Shown here in pieces: positions 55,609-64,000 of a stretch of 64,000 bases of DNA. Position 1 is the stretch's first letter. The number at the start of each line of letters is the position of its first letter. The position numbers and the translations under genes were made by a program. The stretch is from NCBI GenBank assembly GCA_036389275.1, contig DASVQE010000099.1, positions 31,881 to 95,880 on the forward strand, given 5' to 3'. The notes beneath the pieces were generated by a model, which was given only the letters and a program-made list of their open reading frames with translations, did no database searches and was not told the origin of the DNA. Source of the stretch: QHVT01 sp036389275. Its GTDB lineage: Bacteria; Acidobacteriota; Thermoanaerobaculia; Gp7-AA8.

Positions 55609-56918
55609 CGCAGGTGTCCTCGCGTCGCAATCACCAGCGCGATGACGACCAGCGCGGCGGCGACGCCGAACGTCATGCGCATGCCGCCGAACGCGAAGAG
55701 CGCACCCATCACCGAGGCGCCGGTGATCAGGCCGAGGTTGCGCGAGAGGTTGAGCATCCCGGAGACGACGCCGCGCTGGTCGGCGCGCAGATCGCTCATC
55801 ACCGCGGTGTTGTTCGCGGCCTGAAAGAACGCGTAGCCGGCGGTGGTGACGACGAGCGGCACCAGGTAGCCGGCGATGCCGAAGCGCGCCGGGATCGTCG
55901 CCAGTGCGCTCGTGCCGCCGGCCATCGCCAGCAGTCCGGCGGCGGCGATGCGCGCGGTGCCGAAGCGATCGACGAGCCGGCCGGCAGGCACGCCGGAGAG
56001 CGCCGTCGTCACCGGGCCGCAGGCCATCACCAGCCCGATCGCGGCGGCGCCGAGCGCGAGCGCCTTCGCCAGGTGGAACGGGCCGACTACGAGGGTCGTC
56101 ATCACCACCGTGGTCACGAGCGCGTTCGCGGCGAAGCCGGCGCTGAGCGTCGCGTCGCGCAGCATCGAGAGCTGAATGAGCGGCGCCGCCGCCCTCGTTT
56201 CGATGAACAGGAACAGCATCATGCCGGCCAGCGCGGCGAGGAGCAAGGCGGCGTTGCGCGCGCCGAAATGGCCGCGGCCGAGGGTCATGGCCAGCGCGTA
56301 GGCGGCGAGCGTCACCGCGAGCAGCAGCGTGCCGAGCGTATCGAAGCGGGCGGGCGCGCGCGCGGCGCGGTCGCGCGGCAGGTGGCGCCAGGCCAGCGCG
56401 AACGAGGCCAGGCCGAGCGGCAGGTTGAGGAAGAAGATCGCGCGCCAGCCGGCGGCGGCGATGGCCAGGCCGCCGAGCGACGGGCCGAGCGCCGTGCCGG
56501 CGGCCGACATCGTGCCGAGGAGCCCCATGGCGCGGCCGGTGCGCTCGCGCGGCACGGTCTCGCTGACGAAGGCCAGCGCGAGCGCGGTCATGATGGCCGC
56601 GCCGAGACCCTGCGCGGCGCGGGCGGCGATCAGCAGCGCGAGCGACGGCGCCAGTCCGCAGAGGGCCGAGGCAATGGTGAAGAGCGCGATGCCGGCCAGC
56701 AGCAGCCGGCGGCGTCCGGCCAGGTCGCCGAGGCGGCCGGCGCTGACGATGAGCGTGGTGATGGCCAAGAGGTAGGCGAGCACCACCCACTGCACCTGCT
56801 GGAACGACGCGGCGAAGGCGGTCGCGAACGTCGGCAGCGCGACGTTGGCGACGCTCGTCCCGAGCGAGGCCAGCAGGATCGACGAACAGAGACCGGCGAG
56901 CGCCCAACGCATCTTCAT
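55605..56918 (-). CDS. Major facilitator superfamily drug-export-type transporter
   Basis: 437 residues from ATG 56918, about 12 helices. Motif A GRLGDLAGRRRLLLAG is after TM2 and the TM5 motif (ALGPSLGG) is present, typical of proton-driven DHA1/DHA2 exporters. The divergent LysR gene 88 bp away is the likely regulator. Substrate unknown. Confidence 0.88.
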   Translation of the reverse strand: MKMRWALAGLCSSILLASLGTSVANVALPTFATAFAASFQQVQWVVLAYLLAITTLIVSAGRLGDLAGRRRLLLAGIALFTIASALCGLAPSLALLIAARAAQGLGAAIMTALALAFVSETVPRERTGRAMGLLGTMSAAGTALGPSLGGLAIAAAGWRAIFFLNLPLGLASFALAWRHLPRDRAARAPARFDTLGTLLLAVTLAAYALAMTLGRGHFGARNAALLLAALAGMMLFLFIETRAAAPLIQLSMLRDATLSAGFAANALVTTVVMTTLVVGPFHLAKALALGAAAIGLVMACGPVTTALSGVPAGRLVDRFGTARIAAAGLLAMAGGTSALATIPARFGIAGYLVPLVVTTAGYAFFQAANNTAVMSDLRADQRGVVSGMLNLSRNLGLITGASVMGALFAFGGMRMTFGVAAALVVIALVIATRGHLR

Positions 56919-56924
56919 GCAGGC

Positions 56925-56930
56925 AACATA
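56925..56930 (-). promoter_or_regulatory. Leaderless-type -10 box for the exporter gene
   Basis: TATGTT on the minus strand with a 6-nt gap to ATG 56918. Confidence 0.5.
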
Positions 56931-56964
56931 GGTCGCGGCGACACCTGGCGGAAGACGCACGAAT

Positions 56965-56981
56965 TGCACGATAACAGTGCA
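56965..56981. promoter_or_regulatory. Palindrome TGCAC-N7-GTGCA in the LysR/exporter intergenic region
   Basis: Perfect 5-bp arms around GATAACA, between the two divergent promoters, a typical place for a LysR-type operator (T-N11-A class). No experimental support. Confidence 0.4.
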
Positions 56982-56993
56982 TCAGACGCCATG

Positions 56994-56999
56994 TATCCT
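56994..56999 (+). promoter_or_regulatory. Leaderless-type -10 box for the LysR gene
   Basis: TATCCT with a 7-nt gap to ATG 57007. Confidence 0.55.
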
Positions 57000-57006
57000 A
57001 TTCGGC

Positions 57007-57888
57007 ATGCCGGACCTCAATCTGCTCGTGACGCTCGACGTGCTGCTGGCCGAGGGCAACGTCGCGCGCGCGGCGCGCCGCCTGCGCCTCAGCCCTTCGG
57101 CCATGAGCCGCGCGCTGGCGCGGCTGCGCAAGACCACCGGCGATCCGCTGCTGGTGCGCGCCGGACGCGGCCTGGTGCCGACGCCGCGCGCGCTCGCGCT
57201 GCGCGACCGCGTCGGTCCGCTGGTCGAAGAGGTCAACGCCGTCCTCCGGCCGGCCGCGGCGCTGGAGCTGCGCACGCTGGCGCGCACCTTCACGCTGCGC
57301 ACGAGCGACGGCTTCGTCGAGAACTTCGGCCCGGCGCTCGTGGCCCGCATCGGACGCGAAGCGCCGCGCGTGCGGCTGGCGTTCGTGCAGAAGCTGCAGG
57401 TCGACGCCGCGGCGCTGCGCGACGGCAGCGTCGACCTCGAGACCGGCGTCGTCACCGAACACACGGAGCCCGAGCTGCGCATGCGCGCGCTCTTCCGCGA
57501 CCGCTTCGTCGGCGTCGTCCGCCGCCGCCATCCGCTCGCGAAAGGGAAGGTCACGCCTGCGCGCTACGCCGCCGGCCGGCACATCCTCTTCACGCGCCGC
57601 ACCGACGGCCGCAGTGCCGCCGACGACGCACTCGCCCGTCTCGGCCTCCAGCGCGAGATCGTGGCCAGCGTCACCGGCTTCGCCGCCGCCCTCGCGCTCG
57701 CCCGCGCCTCCGACCTCATCGCCACGCTTCCGGAGCGCCACACCGGCCAGCTCCGCGCCGGCCTGCACACCTTCGCGCTGCCGTTCCCGACGCCGCCCAT
57801 CACCGTCTCAATGCTCTGGCACCCGCGCATGGACGCCGACCCGGCGCACCGCTGGTTGCGCGACGTCGTGCGCGAAGTCTGCGCGTGA
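57007..57888 (+). CDS. LysR-family transcriptional regulator
   Basis: 293 residues from ATG 57007. HTH 1-60 (LNLLVTLDVLLAEGNVARAARRLRLSPS split: VARAARRLRLSPSAMSRALAR), then a substrate-binding domain (about 90-290) with FTLRTSDGFVENF and LARASDLIATLPERH. It resembles the NodD/NahR-type LysR branch. Divergent from the MFS-CPBP pair, so it probably controls it. Confidence 0.9.
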   Translation: MPDLNLLVTLDVLLAEGNVARAARRLRLSPSAMSRALARLRKTTGDPLLVRAGRGLVPTPRALALRDRVGPLVEEVNAVLRPAAALELRTLARTFTLRTSDGFVENFGPALVARIGREAPRVRLAFVQKLQVDAAALRDGSVDLETGVVTEHTEPELRMRALFRDRFVGVVRRRHPLAKGKVTPARYAAGRHILFTRRTDGRSAADDALARLGLQREIVASVTGFAAALALARASDLIATLPERHTGQLRAGLHTFALPFPTPPITVSMLWHPRMDADPAHRWLRDVVREVCA

Positions 57889-57894
57889 CGCGCG

Positions 57895-59214
<1,320 letters not shown>

Positions 59215-59222
59215 GGCTCACC

Positions 59223-59228
59223 ACATTA
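59223..59228 (-). promoter_or_regulatory. Leaderless-type -10 box for POT transporter A
   Basis: TAATGT on the minus strand with an 8-nt gap to ATG 59214. Confidence 0.5.
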
Positions 59229-59247
59229 AGTTGTTCGTGCCCTCTGG

Positions 59248-59253
59248 TAAAGT
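59248..59253 (+). promoter_or_regulatory. Leaderless-type -10 box for POT transporter B
   Basis: TAAAGT with an 8-nt gap to ATG 59262. Its centre lies 25 bp from the minus-strand box of transporter A. Confidence 0.55.
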
Positions 59254-59261
59254 GCGCCGCC

Positions 59262-60764
59262 ATGGCGAAGGAGAAACATCCCCGCGGACTCTACGTGCTG
59301 TTCGGCACCGAAATGTGGGAGCGCTTCAGCTTCTACACCGTGAACGCGATGCTCTCGCTCTATCTCCGCGAGAGCTTCAATTTCTCCAACGCGCACGCGG
59401 CCTCGGTGGTCTCGTCGTACAACATGTTCATCTACTTCACGCCGCTGATCGGCGGCCTGCTGGCCGACCTCTGGCTCGGCTACCGGCGCGCCATCTTCGC
59501 CGGCGGCATCGCCTTCATGATCGGCCACGCGCTGCTGGCGATCCCGAACAACTACTCGGTCGTCATCGTCGCGCTGGCGTTCCTGATCCTCGGCAACGGC
59601 TTCTTCAAGCCGAACGTCTCCTCGATGGTCGGCAACCTCTACTCCGAGGGCTCGCACCTCAAGGACAAGGCCTACCTGGTCTTCTACATGGGCATCAACT
59701 TCGGCGCGTTCGGCGCGCCGCTGCTGGCCAACTACATCAAGCCGCGCTGGGGCTTCCATCCCGCCTTCTTCATGGGCGCGATCGGGATGGTGCTCTCGCT
59801 GATCCTCTTCGGCCTGAACCAGCGCCACGTCCGTCACGCCGATCGCCGCAAAGCACTTGCTGATACCAAGGCCGCGGCGGTGACCGAGGACCTGCCGCCG
59901 ATGAACGAAGAAGCGGCGCGCATGCAGGCGGTGCCGGAGTGGAAGCGCATCTTCGCGCTGATCGTGGTCTTCATCATCGTGATCGTCTTCTGGATGGTCT
60001 TCCATCAGAACTCGATCTCGCTGACCTTCTGGGCGAACGATCACAGCCGCAAACTGCCGGGCATCCTCTCGAACGCGATCAATCCGCTCTTCATCATCCT
60101 GCTCTCGCTGCCGCTGGCGGCGTTCTGGACGTGGCTCGACCGCCGCGGCCTCGAGCCTTCGACGCCGGCCAAGATGATGGTCGGGATGCTGCTCACCGGC
60201 CTCTCGTTCGTCATCCTCTACTTCGCTGCGAATTCCGGCGGCTTCACCAAGCCGGTGTTCAAAGTGGTGCGCTCCGACGCGCAGCAGACGTGGGTGGCGA
60301 TCTCGCCCGAAGCGCGCGCGCACCTCGGCATCGCCGCGCCGCCGACGCCGATCGACGAGAAAACCGAAGGTTGGCGCGTGGCCGTGCCGCAGCCGGTGAA
60401 GGTGGGCGAGTACGTGCGGCTCGAGGACTCGAGCGGCGGCCAGTTGCGCGTCGCGCCGGCCACACGCGTCTCCGCGTTCTGGCTGATCTGCGCCTACTTT
60501 GTGCTCTCGCTCGGCGAGTTGATGCTGAGCCCCATGGGTCTCTCGCTCGTCTCGAAAGTGGCGCCCGTGCGCATGCGCGGCCTGATGATGGGCGGCTGGT
60601 TCGCGGCGACGGCGATCGGCAACAAGCTGACCGGCGTGGCGAAGTACTGGGACCTCTGGAGCCACGCGAATTTCTTCATCATTCTCGCCTCGATGGCGCT
60701 CTTCATGGCCTTCGTGCTGCTGCTGCTCCTCCGACCGCTCAAGCGCGCCATGCCCGGGGTGTGA
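59262..60764 (+). CDS. POT/PTR-family proton-coupled peptide transporter B
   Basis: 500 residues. FGTEMWERFSFYTVNAML is the POT motif; GLLADLWLGYRRAIFAGG follows. Differs from transporter A by a 90-residue insertion-type soluble loop (about 330-400; FTKPVFKVVRSDAQQTW) between helices. Likely a second peptide importer with a different range. The murB start overlaps its stop (TGATG). Confidence 0.92.
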   Translation: MAKEKHPRGLYVLFGTEMWERFSFYTVNAMLSLYLRESFNFSNAHAASVVSSYNMFIYFTPLIGGLLADLWLGYRRAIFAGGIAFMIGHALLAIPNNYSVVIVALAFLILGNGFFKPNVSSMVGNLYSEGSHLKDKAYLVFYMGINFGAFGAPLLANYIKPRWGFHPAFFMGAIGMVLSLILFGLNQRHVRHADRRKALADTKAAAVTEDLPPMNEEAARMQAVPEWKRIFALIVVFIIVIVFWMVFHQNSISLTFWANDHSRKLPGILSNAINPLFIILLSLPLAAFWTWLDRRGLEPSTPAKMMVGMLLTGLSFVILYFAANSGGFTKPVFKVVRSDAQQTWVAISPEARAHLGIAAPPTPIDEKTEGWRVAVPQPVKVGEYVRLEDSSGGQLRVAPATRVSAFWLICAYFVLSLGELMLSPMGLSLVSKVAPVRMRGLMMGGWFAATAIGNKLTGVAKYWDLWSHANFFIILASMALFMAFVLLLLLRPLKRAMPGV

Positions 60765-61801
60765 TGCTCGCGCTCGAAGAGAACGTTCCGCTCGCGCCGT
60801 TCACGACCATCGGCATCGGCGGCCCGGCACGGTGGTTCCTGCGCGCGCATCACGTGGACGAAGTGCGCGAGGCGATTGCCTGGGCGCGCGAGCACGAGCA
60901 GCCGCTCTTTTTCCTCGGCGGCGGCAGCAACCTGTTGATCTCCGACGAAGGCTTCAACGGACTGGTGGTGCGCCTCGAGCTGCGCGGCATCACGATCGAA
61001 AGCGACGACCGCAGCGTCATGGTCAAAGTGGCCGCCGGCGAGCCGTGGGACGACTTCGTCCGCATGACCGTGGAGCGCGGCTGGGCGGGCGTCGAGTGTC
61101 TCTCCGGGATCCCCGGCTCGACCGGCGCGACGCCGATCCAGAACGTCGGCGCGTACGGGCAGGACGTGAGCGAGACCATCGCCCGCGTCGAGGCGCTCGA
61201 CCGCAGCATCGACCGGGTGGTCTGGTTCACGAACTGGGATTGCCGCTTCGGCTATCGCTCGAGCCTCTTCAAAAATTACGAGCGCGATCGCTACGTGGTG
61301 CTGTCGGTGACGTTCCGCCTGCGGCCCGGCGGCGAGGCCGCGCTGAAATATCCGGAGCTCCGGAAGTACGTCGAGGAGCAGGGCATTTCATCCGGAGATC
61401 TGGAAGGCGTGCGTGACGCCGTGATCGCCATCCGGAAGCGCAAGGGCATGGTGCTCGACGCGGACGATCCCGACACGCGCAGCGACGGCTCGTTCTTCAT
61501 GAATCCGGTGCTGCGCGCCGATCAGTACGAAGCCTTCGCGCGGATTGCGCCGGAGGCGCCGCACTTTCCGTCGGGCGACGAGGTGAAGCTGTCGGCGGCG
61601 TGGCTGATCGAGCACGCCGGATTTCAGAAGGGCTTCACGCACGGCAACGTCGGGCTGTCGACCAAGCACACGCTGGCGGTGGTGAATCGCGGCGGCGGGA
61701 CAGCGCGCGAAGTGGTTGAGCTGGTGCAGATGGTTCAGCAGCGCGTGCGCGAGCGCTTCGGAGTGGAACTGCATCCCGAGCCGAACTTCATCGGGATCTG
61801 A
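60764..61801 (+). CDS. murB: UDP-N-acetylenolpyruvoylglucosamine reductase
   Basis: 345 residues. FAD-binding type 4 fold: FTTIGIGGPARWFLRA, FLGGGSNLLISDEGF, GIPGSTGATPIQNVGAYGQDV, FGYRSSLFKN, DPDTRSDGSFFMNPVL with the catalytic Ser, and a C-terminal catalytic Glu in LHPEPNFIG. The YR-SSLF loop shows the type I (E. coli-like) form. It makes UDP-MurNAc for peptidoglycan. Unusually it sits behind a peptide transporter, not in a mur-fts cluster. Confidence 0.95.
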   Translation: MLALEENVPLAPFTTIGIGGPARWFLRAHHVDEVREAIAWAREHEQPLFFLGGGSNLLISDEGFNGLVVRLELRGITIESDDRSVMVKVAAGEPWDDFVRMTVERGWAGVECLSGIPGSTGATPIQNVGAYGQDVSETIARVEALDRSIDRVVWFTNWDCRFGYRSSLFKNYERDRYVVLSVTFRLRPGGEAALKYPELRKYVEEQGISSGDLEGVRDAVIAIRKRKGMVLDADDPDTRSDGSFFMNPVLRADQYEAFARIAPEAPHFPSGDEVKLSAAWLIEHAGFQKGFTHGNVGLSTKHTLAVVNRGGGTAREVVELVQMVQQRVRERFGVELHPEPNFIGI

Positions 61802-61810
61802 GCGCGCGTC

Positions 61811-62263
61811 TTACGAGGGCGGCGGCTCGCTGGTCGGCACCGCGCGCAGGCTCGTCTGCGAGGCGCGCTGCTTCTCGCGCTGGATCATCCGCTCGCGCTT
61901 CCGCTCGAGCGAGTAGGCGTCCTTCTGGATCACGCCGCGCACGTACATGGCGTTGATCGCGGCGGCGTACGGCGCATCGGGCGCTTCGATCTTCACGCCG
62001 CTCGAGTACGCGAGCGCGCCGCCGGCTTCCGTGCGCGACAGGCGGCTCCAGACCACGACGCCGACGACCGACACGACCGCGTCGGCGGCGCGGAACGCGA
62101 GGCGTGCGCGCGTGCCGATGCGCAGCGGCTGCGCGTGCACGATCTGCGCGCCGCCGGTGGCGACGTTGGCGACCATGACCTCGGCCGCACCGAACGTGCC
62201 TGGAATCGGTTGTACCGCATTGAAGCGGACGCCCTTGCGGAGCTCAGCGACTTCTTCACTCAT
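61811..62263 (-). CDS. PilZ-domain protein
   Basis: 150 residues. PilZ-like beta-barrel about 8-110: KGVRFNAVQPIP near the N-terminus and VANVATGGAQI for the second c-di-GMP motif (N-x-S-x2-G expected; here N-V-A-T-G-G), then a basic helical tail (LERKRERMIQREKQRAS). The first Arg motif is weak, so c-di-GMP binding is uncertain. It could respond to the GGDEF cyclase at 2 kb. TAAACT lies 15 nt before the ATG. Confidence 0.75.
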   Translation of the reverse strand: MSEEVAELRKGVRFNAVQPIPGTFGAAEVMVANVATGGAQIVHAQPLRIGTRARLAFRAADAVVSVVGVVVWSRLSRTEAGGALAYSSGVKIEAPDAPYAAAINAMYVRGVIQKDAYSLERKRERMIQREKQRASQTSLRAVPTSEPPPS

Positions 62264-62351
62264 TTGTGGATGGACGGCAGTTTACCCGAATTCCGGCGGA
62301 AATGTTAACCACCAGGGCCACTTCTCCGTAGAACGCGTCGGAGGAACGAAC

Positions 62352-62801
62352 ATGGTCTGGATTCCCATCCTCGGCATCATCGGGTCTTTCGTGACCGCGG
62401 TGCTGATCGTCTCGACGACCGCGCGGGCGCGCATGCGCCGCGCGGAACTGCAGGCGGAAGTGCAATCGAAACTGATCGACCGCTTCGGCACCGCGCCCGA
62501 GCTGATCGATTTTCTGCAGTCGCCCGCGGGCAAGGACTTCATCAGCGGCGTGCAGTCGGCGCCGCGCAACGTGGCGCGCGACCGCGTGGCCGGCGGCTTC
62601 AGCCGCGCCATCGTCCTGACGATGCTCGGCGCCGCGTTCGCCGTGCTCACCGTCACGCAGGATCACGACTTCATCATCCCGGCCGTGCTGCTCTTCTTCC
62701 TCGGCGCCGGCTATCTGCTCGCGACGTACGTGTCGTGGAAGCTCACGCGCGCGCAGGCGGCGTCGACGCAGATCGCCACGCCCGATTACACGCGCTCGTG
62801 A
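62352..62801 (+). CDS. Small membrane protein of unknown function
   Basis: 149 residues, GGAGGA 7 nt before the ATG. One helix at 2-22 (IPILGIIGSFVTAVLIV), a soluble middle (LIDRFGTAPELIDFLQSPAG), and two helices at about 85-128. It precedes the ECF sigma gene by 12 bp on the same strand, so it may be part of that operon. No family recognised. Confidence 0.7.
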   Translation: MVWIPILGIIGSFVTAVLIVSTTARARMRRAELQAEVQSKLIDRFGTAPELIDFLQSPAGKDFISGVQSAPRNVARDRVAGGFSRAIVLTMLGAAFAVLTVTQDHDFIIPAVLLFFLGAGYLLATYVSWKLTRAQAASTQIATPDYTRS

Positions 62802-62813
62802 CGGCCTGTCATC

Positions 62814-63392
62814 ATGTCCGCCACCGCTCTGATGACGTTGCCCGCCTTCGCCGAGGCGCGCGCACGCACCGGTAAGCCGCAGCCGATGGAAGAGGCACGC
62901 TTCGAGACGTTCTATCGCCGCACGGCAGGAGCGCTCTGGTCGTATCTCTTCCGGCTGACGGGCGACGAGGCGGTGGCCGACGATCTGCTGCAGAAGGCGT
63001 TCTTCCGATTGCTGCGCGCGAATCCGGCGCTGGCATCCGAGGAGCACCTGCGGCGGTGGATGTTCAAGACGGCCACGAACCTCGCCTTCGATCATTTCCG
63101 CGAGACGAAGCGCGCCCGCGCGTACAGCGACAGCGTGCCGCGCGGCGAGGGCGGGCCGGCGCCGGAGCCGCGCGCGCTGCTGCGCCACGACATGATGCGC
63201 ACGTTCGCCGAGCTCAAGCCGCGCGAGCGCGCGCTGCTCTGGCTCGCGCACGTGGAAGAGGCGGATCACGACGATATCTCCGCGGCCCTCGGCGTGAAGC
63301 CGAAGAGCGTGAAGGTGCTGCTGTTCCGCGCGCGCAAGCGGCTCGGCGAGCTGCTGACGAAAAAGGGTCTCGCGCCGGAGGTGAAGCGATGA
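62814..63392 (+). CDS. ECF-type RNA polymerase sigma factor
   Basis: 192 residues. Region 2 about 28-95 (FETFYRRTAGALWSYLFRLTG, DLLQKAFFRLLRA, WMFKTATNLAFDHFRETKR) and region 4 about 135-185 (LKPRERALLWLAHVEEADHDD, LFRARKRLGELL). The ATGA overlap with the next gene, which carries an anti-sigma domain, confirms a sigma/anti-sigma pair. Target stress unknown. Confidence 0.9.
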   Translation: MSATALMTLPAFAEARARTGKPQPMEEARFETFYRRTAGALWSYLFRLTGDEAVADDLLQKAFFRLLRANPALASEEHLRRWMFKTATNLAFDHFRETKRARAYSDSVPRGEGGPAPEPRALLRHDMMRTFAELKPRERALLWLAHVEEADHDDISAALGVKPKSVKVLLFRARKRLGELLTKKGLAPEVKR

Positions 63393-63865
63393 GCGGCCGC
63401 TGCCGCCACGAGCCGGAGGTCCTGCGCGCCGCCGGCGACGATCGCTGGAGCGACGCGCTGCGCGAGCACGTGCTGACGTGCGAGGAGTGCGCGGCCGCCG
63501 CCGCCGTCGCGCCGTGGATCAGCCGCTTCGCGCGCGTCGGCGATCGCGAGCACATCCTCCCCGATCCGTCGCTGGTCTGGCTCAAAGCGCAGGTGATGCA
63601 AGGCGCCGCCGACGCCGCGCGCATGACCCGTCCGATCACCGCCATCCAACTGATCGCCTACTTCCTCGTCGCCGGCGGCTGGGCCGCGCTGCTGACGTGG
63701 AAGTGGGAGGCGGTCGAGCATCTCATCACGCGCTTCACACCGACCGGGATGGTGCAGAGCGCGGTGCGCGCCGAAGCGCTGTCGATGTCGTTCGTAGCGC
63801 TGTTCCTCGTGCTCGCGTCCATGACGTTCATGCTGGCGCTGCACACGATCCTGGCGGAGGAGTGA
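63389..63865 (+). CDS. Anti-sigma factor-like membrane protein
   Basis: 158 residues. The N-terminal His/Cys cluster (CRHEPEVL ... LREHVLTCEECAA) is a zinc anti-sigma (ZAS/zf-HC2) motif, HxxxCxxC. Two helices follow, about 82-100 and 130-152. It likely holds the preceding sigma factor at the membrane until a signal. Its stop codon lies at the start of the second inverted-repeat copy. Confidence 0.85.
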   Translation: MSGRCRHEPEVLRAAGDDRWSDALREHVLTCEECAAAAAVAPWISRFARVGDREHILPDPSLVWLKAQVMQGAADAARMTRPITAIQLIAYFLVAGGWAALLTWKWEAVEHLITRFTPTGMVQSAVRAEALSMSFVALFLVLASMTFMLALHTILAEE

Positions 63866-64000
63866 CCGGGGACGACCGGAGGCCTCCGGCGGCCGGGGCC
63901 ACGGGCCCCGGACCCCGTCTGTTGGCCTAGCCTCCGCGACACTGCCTTCCAAGCTCACGACACAGTGTCGCGGAGGCTAGGCCAACCAATGGGGTCTGGG
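63863..64000. repeat. Inverted-repeat family copy 2 (cut by the window edge)
   Basis: Starts at the anti-sigma stop TGA and runs off the window. Left arm matches copy 1 (CGGGGGACGACC-type start, GGCCTCCGGCGGC, GGACCCC, then TTGGCCTAGCCTCC); the centre at about 63953 folds as CGACACTG (63937-63944), 18-nt loop, CAGTGTCG (63963-63970), flanked by GGAGGCTAGGCCAA. The core of 36 nt differs completely from copy 1 but stays self-complementary. The right arm is truncated. Confidence 0.88.

Noticed and set aside
63863..64000. Integron attC site interpretation of the palindromic repeat
   Set aside because: The conserved palindrome ends read GTTGGCC/GGCCAAC-like, not the attC GTTRRRY/RYYYAAC cores, and no cassette arrangement or integrase is present.

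Overview
The window is a high-G+C (about two-thirds G+C by eye), gene-dense stretch of a Gram-negative chromosome. Envelope features include ADP-heptose/LPS synthesis genes, outer-membrane barrels, a type IV pilus motor cluster and many secreted proteins. The mix of GlnRS, class II (B12-dependent) ribonucleotide reductase, a polyprenyl-phosphate phosphoribosyltransferase, a LigD-type polymerase, Ser/Thr kinases, FHA and PilZ proteins, and many start codons with TANNNT boxes 6-8 nt upstream would fit Acidobacteriota or a similar deep-branching soil/sediment lineage. That placement is an inference, not a proof. No rRNA, tRNA, CRISPR array, transposase or integrase gene was seen.

Layout. 1-6.6 kb: SOS and signalling genes (XRE regulator, lexA, CsgG-like protein, GGDEF cyclase, twin-FHA protein, chemoreceptor plus CheW). 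6.6-10 kb: DUF5522 protein and a heptose/LPS operon (hldE kinase half, hldE nucleotidyltransferase half, heptosyltransferase, DUF3108). 10-17 kb: pilB, pilT, pilC, a PilS-like kinase and ruvB. 17-20.7 kb: a translationally coupled operon of four paralogous secreted proteins. 20.7-26.6 kb: nadB, a large duplicated-domain protein, an NYN/OST-HTH protein and a UbiA-type prenyltransferase. 26.6-26.9 kb: a long inverted repeat. 26.9-33.7 kb: a protease-propeller-barrel fusion, then an envelope operon (GT-C-like membrane protein, DPPR synthase-like UbiA, DUF2157-like protein, polytopic protein). 33.7-37.5 kb: a long regulatory interval and nrdJ. 37.5-46.1 kb: FG-GAP secreted protein, an interrupted membrane gene, histidine phosphatase, saccharopine-reductase-like protein, OMP, Ser/Thr kinase. 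46.1-54.8 kb: secreted metalloprotease, glnS, oligopeptidase B, a pseudokinase-receiver fusion, a LigD-type polymerase. 54.8-64 kb: CPBP protease, MFS exporter and LysR regulator, two divergent POT transporters, murB, PilZ protein, ECF sigma/anti-sigma pair, and a second copy of the inverted-repeat family.

Three features that are not genes stand out. (1) At least fifteen genes have a TANNNT hexamer 5-9 nt before the start codon, which predicts leaderless mRNAs; in two cases the TAA stop of the upstream gene is part of the TAAACT box. (2) Inverted pairs of heptanucleotide tandem arrays lie in three intergenic zones and run into the ends of neighbouring genes. (3) A palindromic repeat family occurs in two copies whose 14-bp frame is conserved while a 36-37 bp core differs completely yet stays self-complementary. 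Upstream of nrdJ a GACCAC-N8-GTGGTC operator occurs twice, 371 bp apart, around a low-G+C stretch that may encode an RNA.
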